Positions 6,738-11,915 of a stretch of DNA of 11,915 nt are shown piece by piece (position 1 is the stretch's first letter; each line of letters opens with the position of its first letter). Made by a program: the position numbers and the translations under genes. Source of the DNA: JBBDIO01 sp040880365 (GTDB lineage: Bacteria > Chloroflexota > Anaerolineae > Caldilineales > Caldilineaceae); NCBI GenBank assembly GCA_040880365.1, contig JBBDIO010000271.1, forward strand, positions 1-11,915, in the 5' to 3' direction. The notes below the pieces were generated by a model. The model ran no database searches. It had not been told where the DNA came from and saw only the letters and a list, made by a program, of their open reading frames with translations.

Positions 6738-7652
6738 ATGATGGTACGGCGGATGGGACGTTCTTCGCGCGGCGGGGGTGCCGGCAGATTGGTCATCGCA
6801 GTGGTATTGGCGGTCATTGCCGTAGGTAGCTATTTTTTTAGTACACGCAACGAGTTTAATCCGATTACCGAACAAAATCAGCGGGTATCGTTGACGGTGG
6901 ATGAGGAGATTGCGCTGGGTTTGCAGGCCGCGCCCCAAATGGCGGAACAGTTTGGCGGGATGCACCCGGATCAGGAAGCCCAGGCGCTGCTGGATAGCAT
7001 AGGTGAACGGTTGGTCAGCAGTTCCAGCGCGGGCACGACCGACTATGAGTTTGATTTCCATCTTTTGGCCGATGGGCAAACCATCAATGCGTTTGCCTTG
7101 CCGGGTGGACAGATCTTTATTACGGCGGGATTGCTCAACGAATTGGAAACCGAAGGCGAGGTGGCCGGCGTATTGGCCCACGAGATCGGGCATGTGGTCG
7201 GACGCCATTCGGCAGAGCAGATTGCCAAATCGCAGCTGATTCGCGGGCTTTCGGGCGCGGCTTCGGTGGCCGTATACGACCCCGAAAATCCGGGCAGCGC
7301 GACGGCTTCGCAGATGGCGATGGTTGTGGGCGAGATGGTGAACATGAGCTATGGACGTGACCACGAACTGGAATCGGATCGGCTGGGCGTGCGTTTTATG
7401 GCGGATGCCGGCTATGATCCACGCGCGCTGTTGCGGGTGATGGAAGTATTGGGCGCCGCTTCGGAAGGGCAACGTCAGCCCGAATTTATGAGTACCCATC
7501 CCCACCCTGAAAATCGGCTGGAAGCGATTCAGCAGGCGATTGATGAGGAATTCCCCAATGGCGTGCCCGATGATTTGCAGGCGGGGCAGACTTTGCCTGC
7601 GTGGCTCAAAAGCTGGTTGCAGGAGGTCATGCTGGCGACGACAGTCGCGTAG
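6738..7652 (+). CDS. Membrane-anchored M48-family zinc metalloprotease
   Basis: This 304-residue protein has a basic N-terminus (RRMGRSSRGGG) followed by one hydrophobic segment at about 17-34. It is probably anchored in the membrane with the protease domain outside. The zinc site is HEIGH (148-152), and the third ligand lies in the ELESD motif (E210-D214). The conserved strand NAFALPGGQIFITAGLL (117-133) precedes it. SYGRDHELESDRLGVRFM and STHPHPENRLEAI are also typical of the M48 LoiP/BepA-like group, which handles misfolded or damaged envelope proteins. No TPR repeats follow, so the protein is a stand-alone protease. It is divergent from uxuA, with no obvious functional link, and is closed by a strong terminator 53 bp after the stop. 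Confidence 0.94.
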   Translation: MMVRRMGRSSRGGGAGRLVIAVVLAVIAVGSYFFSTRNEFNPITEQNQRVSLTVDEEIALGLQAAPQMAEQFGGMHPDQEAQALLDSIGERLVSSSSAGTTDYEFDFHLLADGQTINAFALPGGQIFITAGLLNELETEGEVAGVLAHEIGHVVGRHSAEQIAKSQLIRGLSGAASVAVYDPENPGSATASQMAMVVGEMVNMSYGRDHELESDRLGVRFMADAGYDPRALLRVMEVLGAASEGQRQPEFMSTHPHPENRLEAIQQAIDEEFPNGVPDDLQAGQTLPAWLKSWLQEVMLATTVA

Positions 7653-7704
7653 GAACTTTCCGTCGGTCAACGAGTAGCGGATAAACAATTTAAGACGAAC
7701 AGGC

Positions 7705-7746
7705 AAGGACACGCCGCACCGCATTAGGGGGGCGGCGTGTCCTTTT
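7705..7746 (+). terminator. Rho-independent terminator of the M48 gene, overlapping the TetR 3' end
   Basis: AAGGACACGCCGC (7705-7717) pairs perfectly with GCGGCGTGTCCTT (7732-7744). The stem is 13 bp, the loop 14 bases, and a T4 run spans 7743-7746. The loop contains the stop codon of the minus-strand TetR gene (7724-7726), and the right arm encodes its last residues (KDTPPP region). Confidence 0.88.
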
Positions 7747-8458
7747 GCATTCCCAAAGCCCACAGGCCGCCGCGCAGATGCAGATTGCGCAGATGCGCGG
7801 CGGCTTGCGCGGGCGGAAAGGGCATGTCATTTTCCAGCCACCATTGCATAAACCCTACCTGGGCTGCGGCAATGTAGTGCAGCGCCAACGTCATCGGCAT
7901 GGGCGCGGCGGCAGGGTCCAGGCCATACGCGGGCAATAGTTGCTCCATCTGCGCGACGACCACACTTTCGACCCTGGCCCGAAAACCGGGGATGCCACCG
8001 GGTTGGAGCATGGCGCGATAGAACGCGGCAAACTCCTGGACATGGATAAAGAGTAGCTCCCAATCACGCGGATCGGACATGGGCGATTGGGTGGGCGGGG
8101 GGCTGGATGGCAGGTTAGGTGGCGGGTTAGGTGGCGGCGCGTCGGGGGCTGTGAGCCGGTTGAATTGTGCGTTGATATCTACAAACAGAATATCCGTCAG
8201 GCGGTGCGCCAGATCATAGATATCGGCATAGTGGCGATAAAAGGTGGTGCGGTTAATATCTGCGCGTTTCACCAGTTCGCTCACGGTGATTCGATCAAAG
8301 TCTTTTTCCAGCAAGAGTGCCATAAATGCATCGCGGATCTGGAGGCGTGTGCGATGACTCCGCACATCCAGATCGGGCTGGGTTGATTCGGATAGCGGTG
8401 AAGCGGAGAGAGGGGAATCGGACCGCATGAAATCGGGCGGTTGGGCAGTGTGCGACAT
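7724..8458 (-). CDS. TetR/AcrR-family transcriptional regulator
   Basis: The product is 244 residues from the ATG at 8458. The N-terminal DNA-binding domain spans about 36-90; its helix-turn-helix is ITVSELVKRADINRTTFYRHY (57-77), very typical of TetR. The C-terminal domain (about 130-235), with FIHVQEFAAFYRAML, resembles the ligand-binding half of related regulators. Between them lies an unusual proline-rich linker (104-128) built partly from a 12-bp tandem duplication. The frame is open upstream to a GTG at 8524, but that start would cover the divergent P450 promoter; the first 35 residues are low-complexity in either case. Neither start has a good Shine-Dalgarno site. Divergent orientation and a shared short control region suggest it represses the P450 gene and itself in response to a small molecule. 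Confidence 0.9.
   Translation of the reverse strand: MSHTAQPPDFMRSDSPLSASPLSESTQPDLDVRSHRTRLQIRDAFMALLLEKDFDRITVSELVKRADINRTTFYRHYADIYDLAHRLTDILFVDINAQFNRLTAPDAPPPNPPPNLPSSPPPTQSPMSDPRDWELLFIHVQEFAAFYRAMLQPGGIPGFRARVESVVVAQMEQLLPAYGLDPAAAPMPMTLALHYIAAAQVGFMQWWLENDMPFPPAQAAAHLRNLHLRGGLWALGMQKDTPPP
8113..8136 (-). repeat. 12-bp in-frame tandem duplication in the TetR linker
   Basis: GGTTAGGTGGCG occurs twice in direct succession on the plus strand. On the coding strand the two units encode part of the PPPNPPPN stretch, so the duplication kept the frame and lengthened a flexible linker. Confidence 0.85.
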
Positions 8459-8473
8459 TTCGGCTCGCTTTGT

Positions 8474-8483
8474 TGCATATGCA
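8474..8483. promoter_or_regulatory. Palindrome between TetR and P450 (candidate operator)
   Basis: TGCATATGCA is a perfect 10-bp palindrome, with GCAA and TTGC flanks that extend the symmetry imperfectly. It lies 16 bp upstream of the TetR ATG and overlaps its weak predicted -10. It is a candidate site for TetR autoregulation, not a proven one. Confidence 0.35.
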
Positions 8484-8505
8484 GCAATCTGGCCTGAATT
8501 GTTAA
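8476..8505 (-). promoter_or_regulatory. Possible TetR promoter
   Basis: On the minus strand TTAACA (8505-8500) is 18 bp from CATATG (8481-8476). The -35 matches at five of six bases, the -10 poorly. It would start transcription about 10 bases before the ATG at 8458. Its -35 directly abuts the plus-strand P450 -35. Confidence 0.3.
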
Positions 8506-8534
8506 TTGACAGGAGCGCAGCCACGCCCTATGCT
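8506..8534 (+). promoter_or_regulatory. Promoter of the P450 gene
   Basis: TTGACA (8506-8511, perfect) and TATGCT (8529-8534, four of six) are exactly 17 bp apart. The start would be near 8541, about 107 nt before the GTG start codon. Confidence 0.65.
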
Positions 8535-8647
8535 TTTGTGGGAATGCTTGGGGCGGCTGCTGTGGCGCAGTTGCTTGTGGGCGAATTGGTGTGCGACAGA
8601 CTGTTGCATAACTATATCAGAACTTCCAGCGACTGGCGAGGAATACC

Positions 8648-10042
8648 GTGAAGCGATTGTCTCTTACTGAAATGCAGGCGATGCAACAAGACCAGTTGAC
8701 TTTTGCCTGTCAAATGGCGGCAGAGCTGGGCGGGGTCGCGCATCTGAAAATTTTGCGGACGGATCTCTTCTTCATATCCGAACCGGCCATGACTCGCGAA
8801 TTGCTGCTGCACCATGCGCGCCAGATGCACCGGGATCCCTTTGTGGCGGGGGTTTTCAAACGTTTTTTGGGCAATGGGGTCTTTGTTGCCGAAGGTGAGA
8901 CCTGGCAGCGGCAGCGCAAATTGGTGCAGCCCGCCTTTCATACCATGCGCATCCGCGAATATGTGGCGACCATGGCAGACTATACGCGCGAAATGGCGAC
9001 GAGCTGGGAGATTGGCTCGATCCACGCAATTCACGCCGAGTTCACGCAGTTGACATTGCGGATTATTGCCAAAACCATGTATGACGTGGATTTGGTGGAG
9101 GAGACCGCCGCGCTGGGCGATCGGATGCGAACGATTTTTCAGGTAGCCGAAGCGCAATTGAAATCGCCATTCCGTTTGCCCCAGTGGTTGCCGACACCCG
9201 AAAATCGACGACAGCAGGCTGCCCTGCAGCAGGTGCGCAGCCGGCTGAATGCCATCATCGAGGAGCGCCTGCAAAACGGTGATGGCTCGGCTGAAGGCTC
9301 TGTTCAAGACAGGGGCGATTTGCTTTCTATGTTGTTGGCGGCGCGCGATGAAGATGGCCTGCCCATGCCGCGCGCGCAGGTGTTGGATGAGTGTATTACG
9401 CTCTTTGTCGCGGGCCATGAAACGACGGCCGCGGCCCTTACCTGGGTGTGGCATTTGCTCACACAGCATCCCCACATTCTGAAGGAAGTAACCGCCGAGG
9501 TGCAGACCGTTTTGGGCGCTGCGCCCGCGACATTTGAGACTTTGCCACAGCTGCCGTTGCTCGAGGCGGTCATCAAGGAGACATTGCGCCTCTATCCGCC
9601 TGCCTTTGGGTTTGGGCGCAGTGTCATCGAACCGTTTCAGGCCAATGGGGTCGATTTTCCCAAGGACGCTGTGATTATTTTTAGCACCTATGCCACGCAT
9701 CGTCGCCCCGATTTGTGGGATGAACCCGACGAATTCCGTCCCCATCGCTTTTTAGACCCGGAAAACCAGCCCGACCGCTACACCTATCTTCCCTTTGGCG
9801 CGGGTTCGCGAATATGCCTGGGCACTGTGTTTGCCATGCTCGAAGCCCAGGTGATACTGGCGACGTTGTTGCAGCACAGAACCTTGACGCGCGTGGATGA
9901 TGCGCCGGTGGTCAAGGATACGGTGGTGACCCTGCGTCCCCGCGATCCGCTGCGGATGCGGGTAGGCGCCGCCGCGACGCGGGTCGAGACTGTTACACCC
10001 GTTGCAGATATGGACCAGGCGGCTACCCCGACGGTTAGTTGA
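8648..10042 (+). CDS. Cytochrome P450 monooxygenase
   Basis: This 464-residue heme-thiolate monooxygenase shows every core motif in order. They are WxxxR in helix C (W86-R90), AGHETT in helix I (255-260, oxygen activation), ETLR in helix K (E311-R314), PHRF (365-368), and the heme loop FGAGSRICLG (383-392) with the cysteine ligand C390. It would insert one oxygen atom into an organic substrate using electrons from a partner ferredoxin or flavoprotein; no redox partner gene is in the window. The start is GTG at 8648, with GAGGA ending 5 bases upstream; the next in-frame ATG is at codon 9. The N-terminus has no membrane anchor and lacks the proline-rich lead-in common in P450s, so the protein is soluble and slightly short at the front. 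Its stop overlaps the convergent transporter stop. The substrate is unknown. Confidence 0.96.
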   Translation: MKRLSLTEMQAMQQDQLTFACQMAAELGGVAHLKILRTDLFFISEPAMTRELLLHHARQMHRDPFVAGVFKRFLGNGVFVAEGETWQRQRKLVQPAFHTMRIREYVATMADYTREMATSWEIGSIHAIHAEFTQLTLRIIAKTMYDVDLVEETAALGDRMRTIFQVAEAQLKSPFRLPQWLPTPENRRQQAALQQVRSRLNAIIEERLQNGDGSAEGSVQDRGDLLSMLLAARDEDGLPMPRAQVLDECITLFVAGHETTAAALTWVWHLLTQHPHILKEVTAEVQTVLGAAPATFETLPQLPLLEAVIKETLRLYPPAFGFGRSVIEPFQANGVDFPKDAVIIFSTYATHRRPDLWDEPDEFRPHRFLDPENQPDRYTYLPFGAGSRICLGTVFAMLEAQVILATLLQHRTLTRVDDAPVVKDTVVTLRPRDPLRMRVGAAATRVETVTPVADMDQAATPTVS

Positions 10043-11006
10043 ACAGGATAAAGATCCCCACCAGCGCGACCAGCGTGCCCAGGACGGCGCGCAGGCTGGT
10101 CTGCTCTTTGAAGACAAAATAGCTCACCGGGATCAGCATGATGGCAGTGGTGTGTGAAAGCGTGGTGGCGATGCCTACCGGGATAGTTTGCAGCGCGAGC
10201 AGCACCAGGGAACCGGCAAGCACCGGCCCCGAAATGGCCGCGCCGGTCAATTGCCAGAACAGGCGGATATCGCGGGTGAAGATGGCGGCGGTGGCGCGCA
10301 GTTTGCCCTGCCAGGCGATAAAGAGCCACAAGGCGACGATGCCCGCGGTGATGCGGATTAGTGTGGCGCTGAGGGGTGGAAAATCGCCGGCGACGCCCTG
10401 GGAGGAAAAAACAAAAGCCAGGGCCTGGGCGAGTGTGCCCAGCACGGCAAAGATCGCGCCCCGGCGCAGGTCGAAGTGGGGTAGCTGTGTGCGCGACAGG
10501 GCGTCTGATTCATTGCTCTGTCTGTGATTCGGGTCGCGGCGCTGTGGGCTGCGTTGTGGACTTCGGCGCGGGCTGCGTTCTACCACAACCCACACGACGC
10601 CCCCGGTGACAATCGCGATGCCCAGTGCGGCGTTGGCGGGCAGCGTCTGGCCCAGAAACAGCCAGGCCAGCAGCGCGCCCAGCAGCGGCGCGCACGAGGC
10701 GATGAGCATGGTCAGCCGCGGGCCAATCGCCTGGTAGGCATTGAGCATACAATAGGACGAAATTACAAACGCCAGAATCCCCGATGCGCCCAATAGCAGC
10801 CAGCGGTCGAGCGCAGTCTGCCAGGGAAAGAGCGCGCCCTGCGCGGCATAGTGGATCCCCAGCATGGAAACCCACGCCAGGGGCAGGCTCATGGCAATCG
10901 ACGTGACGGCATTGATTTTGCGCCCCGCGAAGGTATAGCACACAGAAGTAAAACTAAACCCGGCCGCGGCTAGCAGCGCGGCGATTTCCCCAATGTATGG
11001 ATTCAC
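10035..11006 (-). CDS. EamA/DMT-family small-molecule transporter
   Basis: This 323-residue membrane protein has two EamA halves, about 5-143 and 182-322, each with roughly five hydrophobic helices. Family members mostly export amino acids, nucleosides or other small metabolites. The first half contains GPRLTMLIASCAPLLGALLA and the second TTLSHTTAIMLIPVSYFVFKE, both in the usual position of the conserved helix pair. The loop joining the halves (144-181) is unusually long and starts with an arginine-rich repeat (RSPR RSPQ RSPQ). The start is GTG at 11006 with a weak GCGAGA upstream; the first helix follows at once, as expected. Its TAA and the P450 TGA overlap tail to tail by 8 bp, with no terminator between. 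A promoter is predicted at 11086-11113. It may export a P450 substrate or product, but this is only inference from location. Confidence 0.92.
   Translation of the reverse strand: MNPYIGEIAALLAAAGFSFTSVCYTFAGRKINAVTSIAMSLPLAWVSMLGIHYAAQGALFPWQTALDRWLLLGASGILAFVISSYCMLNAYQAIGPRLTMLIASCAPLLGALLAWLFLGQTLPANAALGIAIVTGGVVWVVVERSPRRSPQRSPQRRDPNHRQSNESDALSRTQLPHFDLRRGAIFAVLGTLAQALAFVFSSQGVAGDFPPLSATLIRITAGIVALWLFIAWQGKLRATAAIFTRDIRLFWQLTGAAISGPVLAGSLVLLALQTIPVGIATTLSHTTAIMLIPVSYFVFKEQTSLRAVLGTLVALVGIFILFN
10542..10577 (-). repeat. Threefold 12-bp imperfect repeat in the EamA inter-domain loop
   Basis: Three four-codon units encode RSPR, RSPQ and RSPQ (residues 144-155). Units two and three differ at three of twelve bases. 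The repeat keeps frame and lengthens the charged cytoplasmic loop between the two halves of the transporter. Confidence 0.75.
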
Positions 11007-11085
11007 AGAAGTCTCGCTGGGAAGGATGGCCGCGTTTATCTCCGCGCGCAGACGAATGCCTGAGTCGGGAATGCTATTTGGCGGC

Positions 11086-11113
11086 AGTATAGAAAAGTGG
11101 ACCAGATCGTCAC
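11086..11113 (-). promoter_or_regulatory. Possible promoter of the EamA gene
   Basis: On the minus strand GTGACG (11113-11108, four of six) is 16 bp from TATACT (11091-11086, five of six). The leader would be about 70 nt. The -10 context TTCTATACTGCC is identical to that upstream of the VWA gene. Confidence 0.45.
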
Positions 11114-11167
11114 GCGCGCTGCGTGCAGGCCGCGGCGGTTGTGCAATGAATGTGGATTATAGAATAT

Positions 11168-11213
11168 AGCGTGCGGGGGCGCGGGTCAAACCCGACGCGC
11201 GTCCCCGCACGCT
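11168..11213. repeat. Long GC-rich inverted repeat
   Basis: The arms 11168-11178 and 11203-11213 pair perfectly for 11 bp. The helix continues for five more pairs, including one G-T wobble, giving about 16 bp and a 14-base loop. Within the loop side, CGGGT-CAA-ACCCG offers an alternative inner stem. No T tract follows on either strand, so it is not a standard terminator. It could be an RNA leader element, a protein site or a rho-assisted stop. Confidence 0.7.
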
Positions 11214-11468
11214 TGCATACATTCTGCCCCGTGCAAAATATGTCCGTGGTGCGTGCATTCCGGCATAGGCGCAAGGGCGCGGCGCGGGCGTGGCGATTCG
11301 CGCCCAATGGAGTATCCTTTTAGAGCCGGGTGGCGTGCTGGTACGGCGGTTGCGCACCTGGCGAAAATCACCGGATTCTACGCCTGTCCGGAGCCCCATC
11401 TGTCGTTTTTATAAGCCTGGCGCGTGTACAAGCCTACCCATTTTCCAAACTTATCGGAAAGGCATTCC

Positions 11469-11915
11469 ATGTCTACTTCTCGCCCCACTTCTCGTCCCGG
11501 CTATCCTGCATCTGCTGCGCCGGAGTTTGATGTCTCCCATGCTGATGTTCCAGAATATCCAGAATATGAGGTTATCGTGATGGAAGATGTCGCGATTCCC
11601 ATGCGCGACGGTGTGACACTGGTTGCCGATATCTACCGCCCGGCGCGCAACGGCGATTTTGTGCGCGCGCCGTTGCCGATTTTGCTGGAGCGCACGCCCT
11701 ATGACAAGCACTCGACGGATCGGATTGCCCGCGGCGCACGCTTTTTCGCCCAGCGCGGCTATATCTATGTCTTTCAGGATTGCCGAGGGTGTTATGGTTC
11801 CGAAGGTGATATGGGTTTTTTCTGGCAGGAAGGCCCCGACGGCTATGACACGGTGGAGTGGTTGGCGCAACAACCGTGGTCCAATGGCAAGATCGGCACG
11901 ACGGGCACATCCTAT
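11469..11915 (+). CDS. CocE/NonD-family (S15-like) hydrolase, N-terminal part, cut by window end
   Basis: A frame opens at ATG 11469 and runs off the window after 149 codons. Conserved pieces of the X-Pro dipeptidyl-peptidase/cocaine-esterase fold are MRDGVTLVADIYRP (45-58), ERTPYDK (74-80, with the oxyanion-hole tyrosine Y78), VFQDCRGCYGSEG (101-113) and GPDGYDTVEWLAQQPWSNGKIG (122-143). The stretch GTTGTSY ends exactly at the nucleophile region; S148 is the expected catalytic serine. Family members are alpha/beta hydrolases of esters, amides or acylated amino acids and usually exceed 500 residues, so the catalytic Asp and His lie outside. The first 30 residues are low-complexity and contain two short tandem duplications (TSRP twice, PEY twice). 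AAAGG six bases upstream supports the start. The substrate is unknown. Confidence 0.88.
   Translation, partial: MSTSRPTSRPGYPASAAPEFDVSHADVPEYPEYEVIVMEDVAIPMRDGVTLVADIYRPARNGDFVRAPLPILLERTPYDKHSTDRIARGARFFAQRGYIYVFQDCRGCYGSEGDMGFFWQEGPDGYDTVEWLAQQPWSNGKIGTTGTSY
11475..11498 (+). repeat. 12-bp tandem duplication in the hydrolase N-terminus
   Basis: ACTTCTCGCCCC is followed by ACTTCTCGTCCC, differing at one base, and encodes TSRP twice. It lies in the non-conserved leader of the protein. Confidence 0.85.
11550..11567 (+). repeat. 9-bp tandem duplication in the hydrolase N-terminus
   Basis: CCAGAATAT occurs twice in direct succession with no mismatch and encodes PEY twice, just before the first conserved strand of the hydrolase domain. 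Confidence 0.85.

Larger units (their letters stand above)
11007..11468. other. Divergent region between EamA and CocE-type genes
   Basis: No gene is supported in these 462 bp. It holds a predicted minus-strand promoter for EamA, a long GC-rich hairpin (11168-11213) and, close to the hydrolase, an isolated -10-like TATAAG (11410-11415) without a matching -35. AAAGG at 11458-11462 is the Shine-Dalgarno site of the hydrolase, 6 bases before its ATG. The loop GGTCAAACCC recalls a tRNA T-arm, but no tRNA fold surrounds it. Confidence 0.6.

Noticed and set aside
6693..7763. 356-codon minus-strand frame
   Set aside because: Shadow of the M48 protease, whose HEIGH and ELESD motifs establish the plus strand as coding.
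8459..8524. GTG start at 8524 for the TetR gene
   Set aside because: It adds 22 unconserved residues and would overlap the divergent P450 promoter; the ATG at 8458 is preferred, though a weak Shine-Dalgarno site leaves some doubt.
8612..9745. 377-codon minus-strand frame
   Set aside because: Antisense shadow of the P450 gene, which has all family motifs in its own frame.
11180..11200. tRNA T-arm-like loop GGTCAAACCC
   Set aside because: No acceptor, D or anticodon arms surround it; it is part of the long hairpin.

Overview
The window looks like chromosomal DNA from a fairly GC-rich bacterium. It has sigma70-like promoters, Shine-Dalgarno sites, several GTG starts and rho-independent terminators. 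The gene mix (ClC with CBS and TrkA-C-like parts, M48 protease, sugar-acid TIM-barrel plus SDR, P450, CocE-type hydrolase) would suit an environmental lineage such as Chloroflexota. That placement is a guess from gene style, not shown by the sequence. A run of 10 N beside a G8 tract marks an assembly gap, so this is a draft genome or MAG scaffold.

Layout. 1-986: the trailer-side end of a type I-E CRISPR array, with one partial and 16 full 29-bp repeats and 16 spacers of exactly 32 bp. No cas gene is in view; leader and cas genes, if linked, lie to the left. 1257-3314 (+): a ClC chloride channel/transporter with C-terminal CBS pair and TrkA-C-like domain, behind a near-consensus promoter. 3669-4259 (+): a small soluble von Willebrand A (MIDAS) protein. 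A bidirectional terminator at 4331-4378 separates it from a leftward pair.

4419-6393 (-): a two-gene unit, uxuA-like mannonate dehydratase followed by an SDR oxidoreductase, probably a D-mannonate/hexuronate branch. It is driven by a good TTGACA-17-TAGACT promoter with a perfect inverted repeat over the predicted transcription start. 6738-7652 (+): a membrane-anchored M48 zinc metalloprotease, ending in a strong terminator whose stem also encodes the last residues of the next gene.

7724-8458 (-) and 8648-10042 (+): a TetR-family regulator divergent from a cytochrome P450, with predicted -35 elements almost touching, the classic layout for a local repressor. 10035-11006 (-): a ten-helix EamA/DMT transporter whose stop codon overlaps the P450 stop. 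TetR, P450 and transporter may form a detoxification or secondary-metabolite module, but this is inference. 11469-11915 (+): the N-terminal part of a CocE/NonD (S15-like) hydrolase, cut by the window edge right after its nucleophile motif.

I did not find a clearly new multi-gene system. The most unusual points are the residue changes in the ClC and SDR active sites, the dyad-covered uxuA promoter, the compact TetR/P450/EamA arrangement, and short in-frame tandem duplications in three neighbouring genes.
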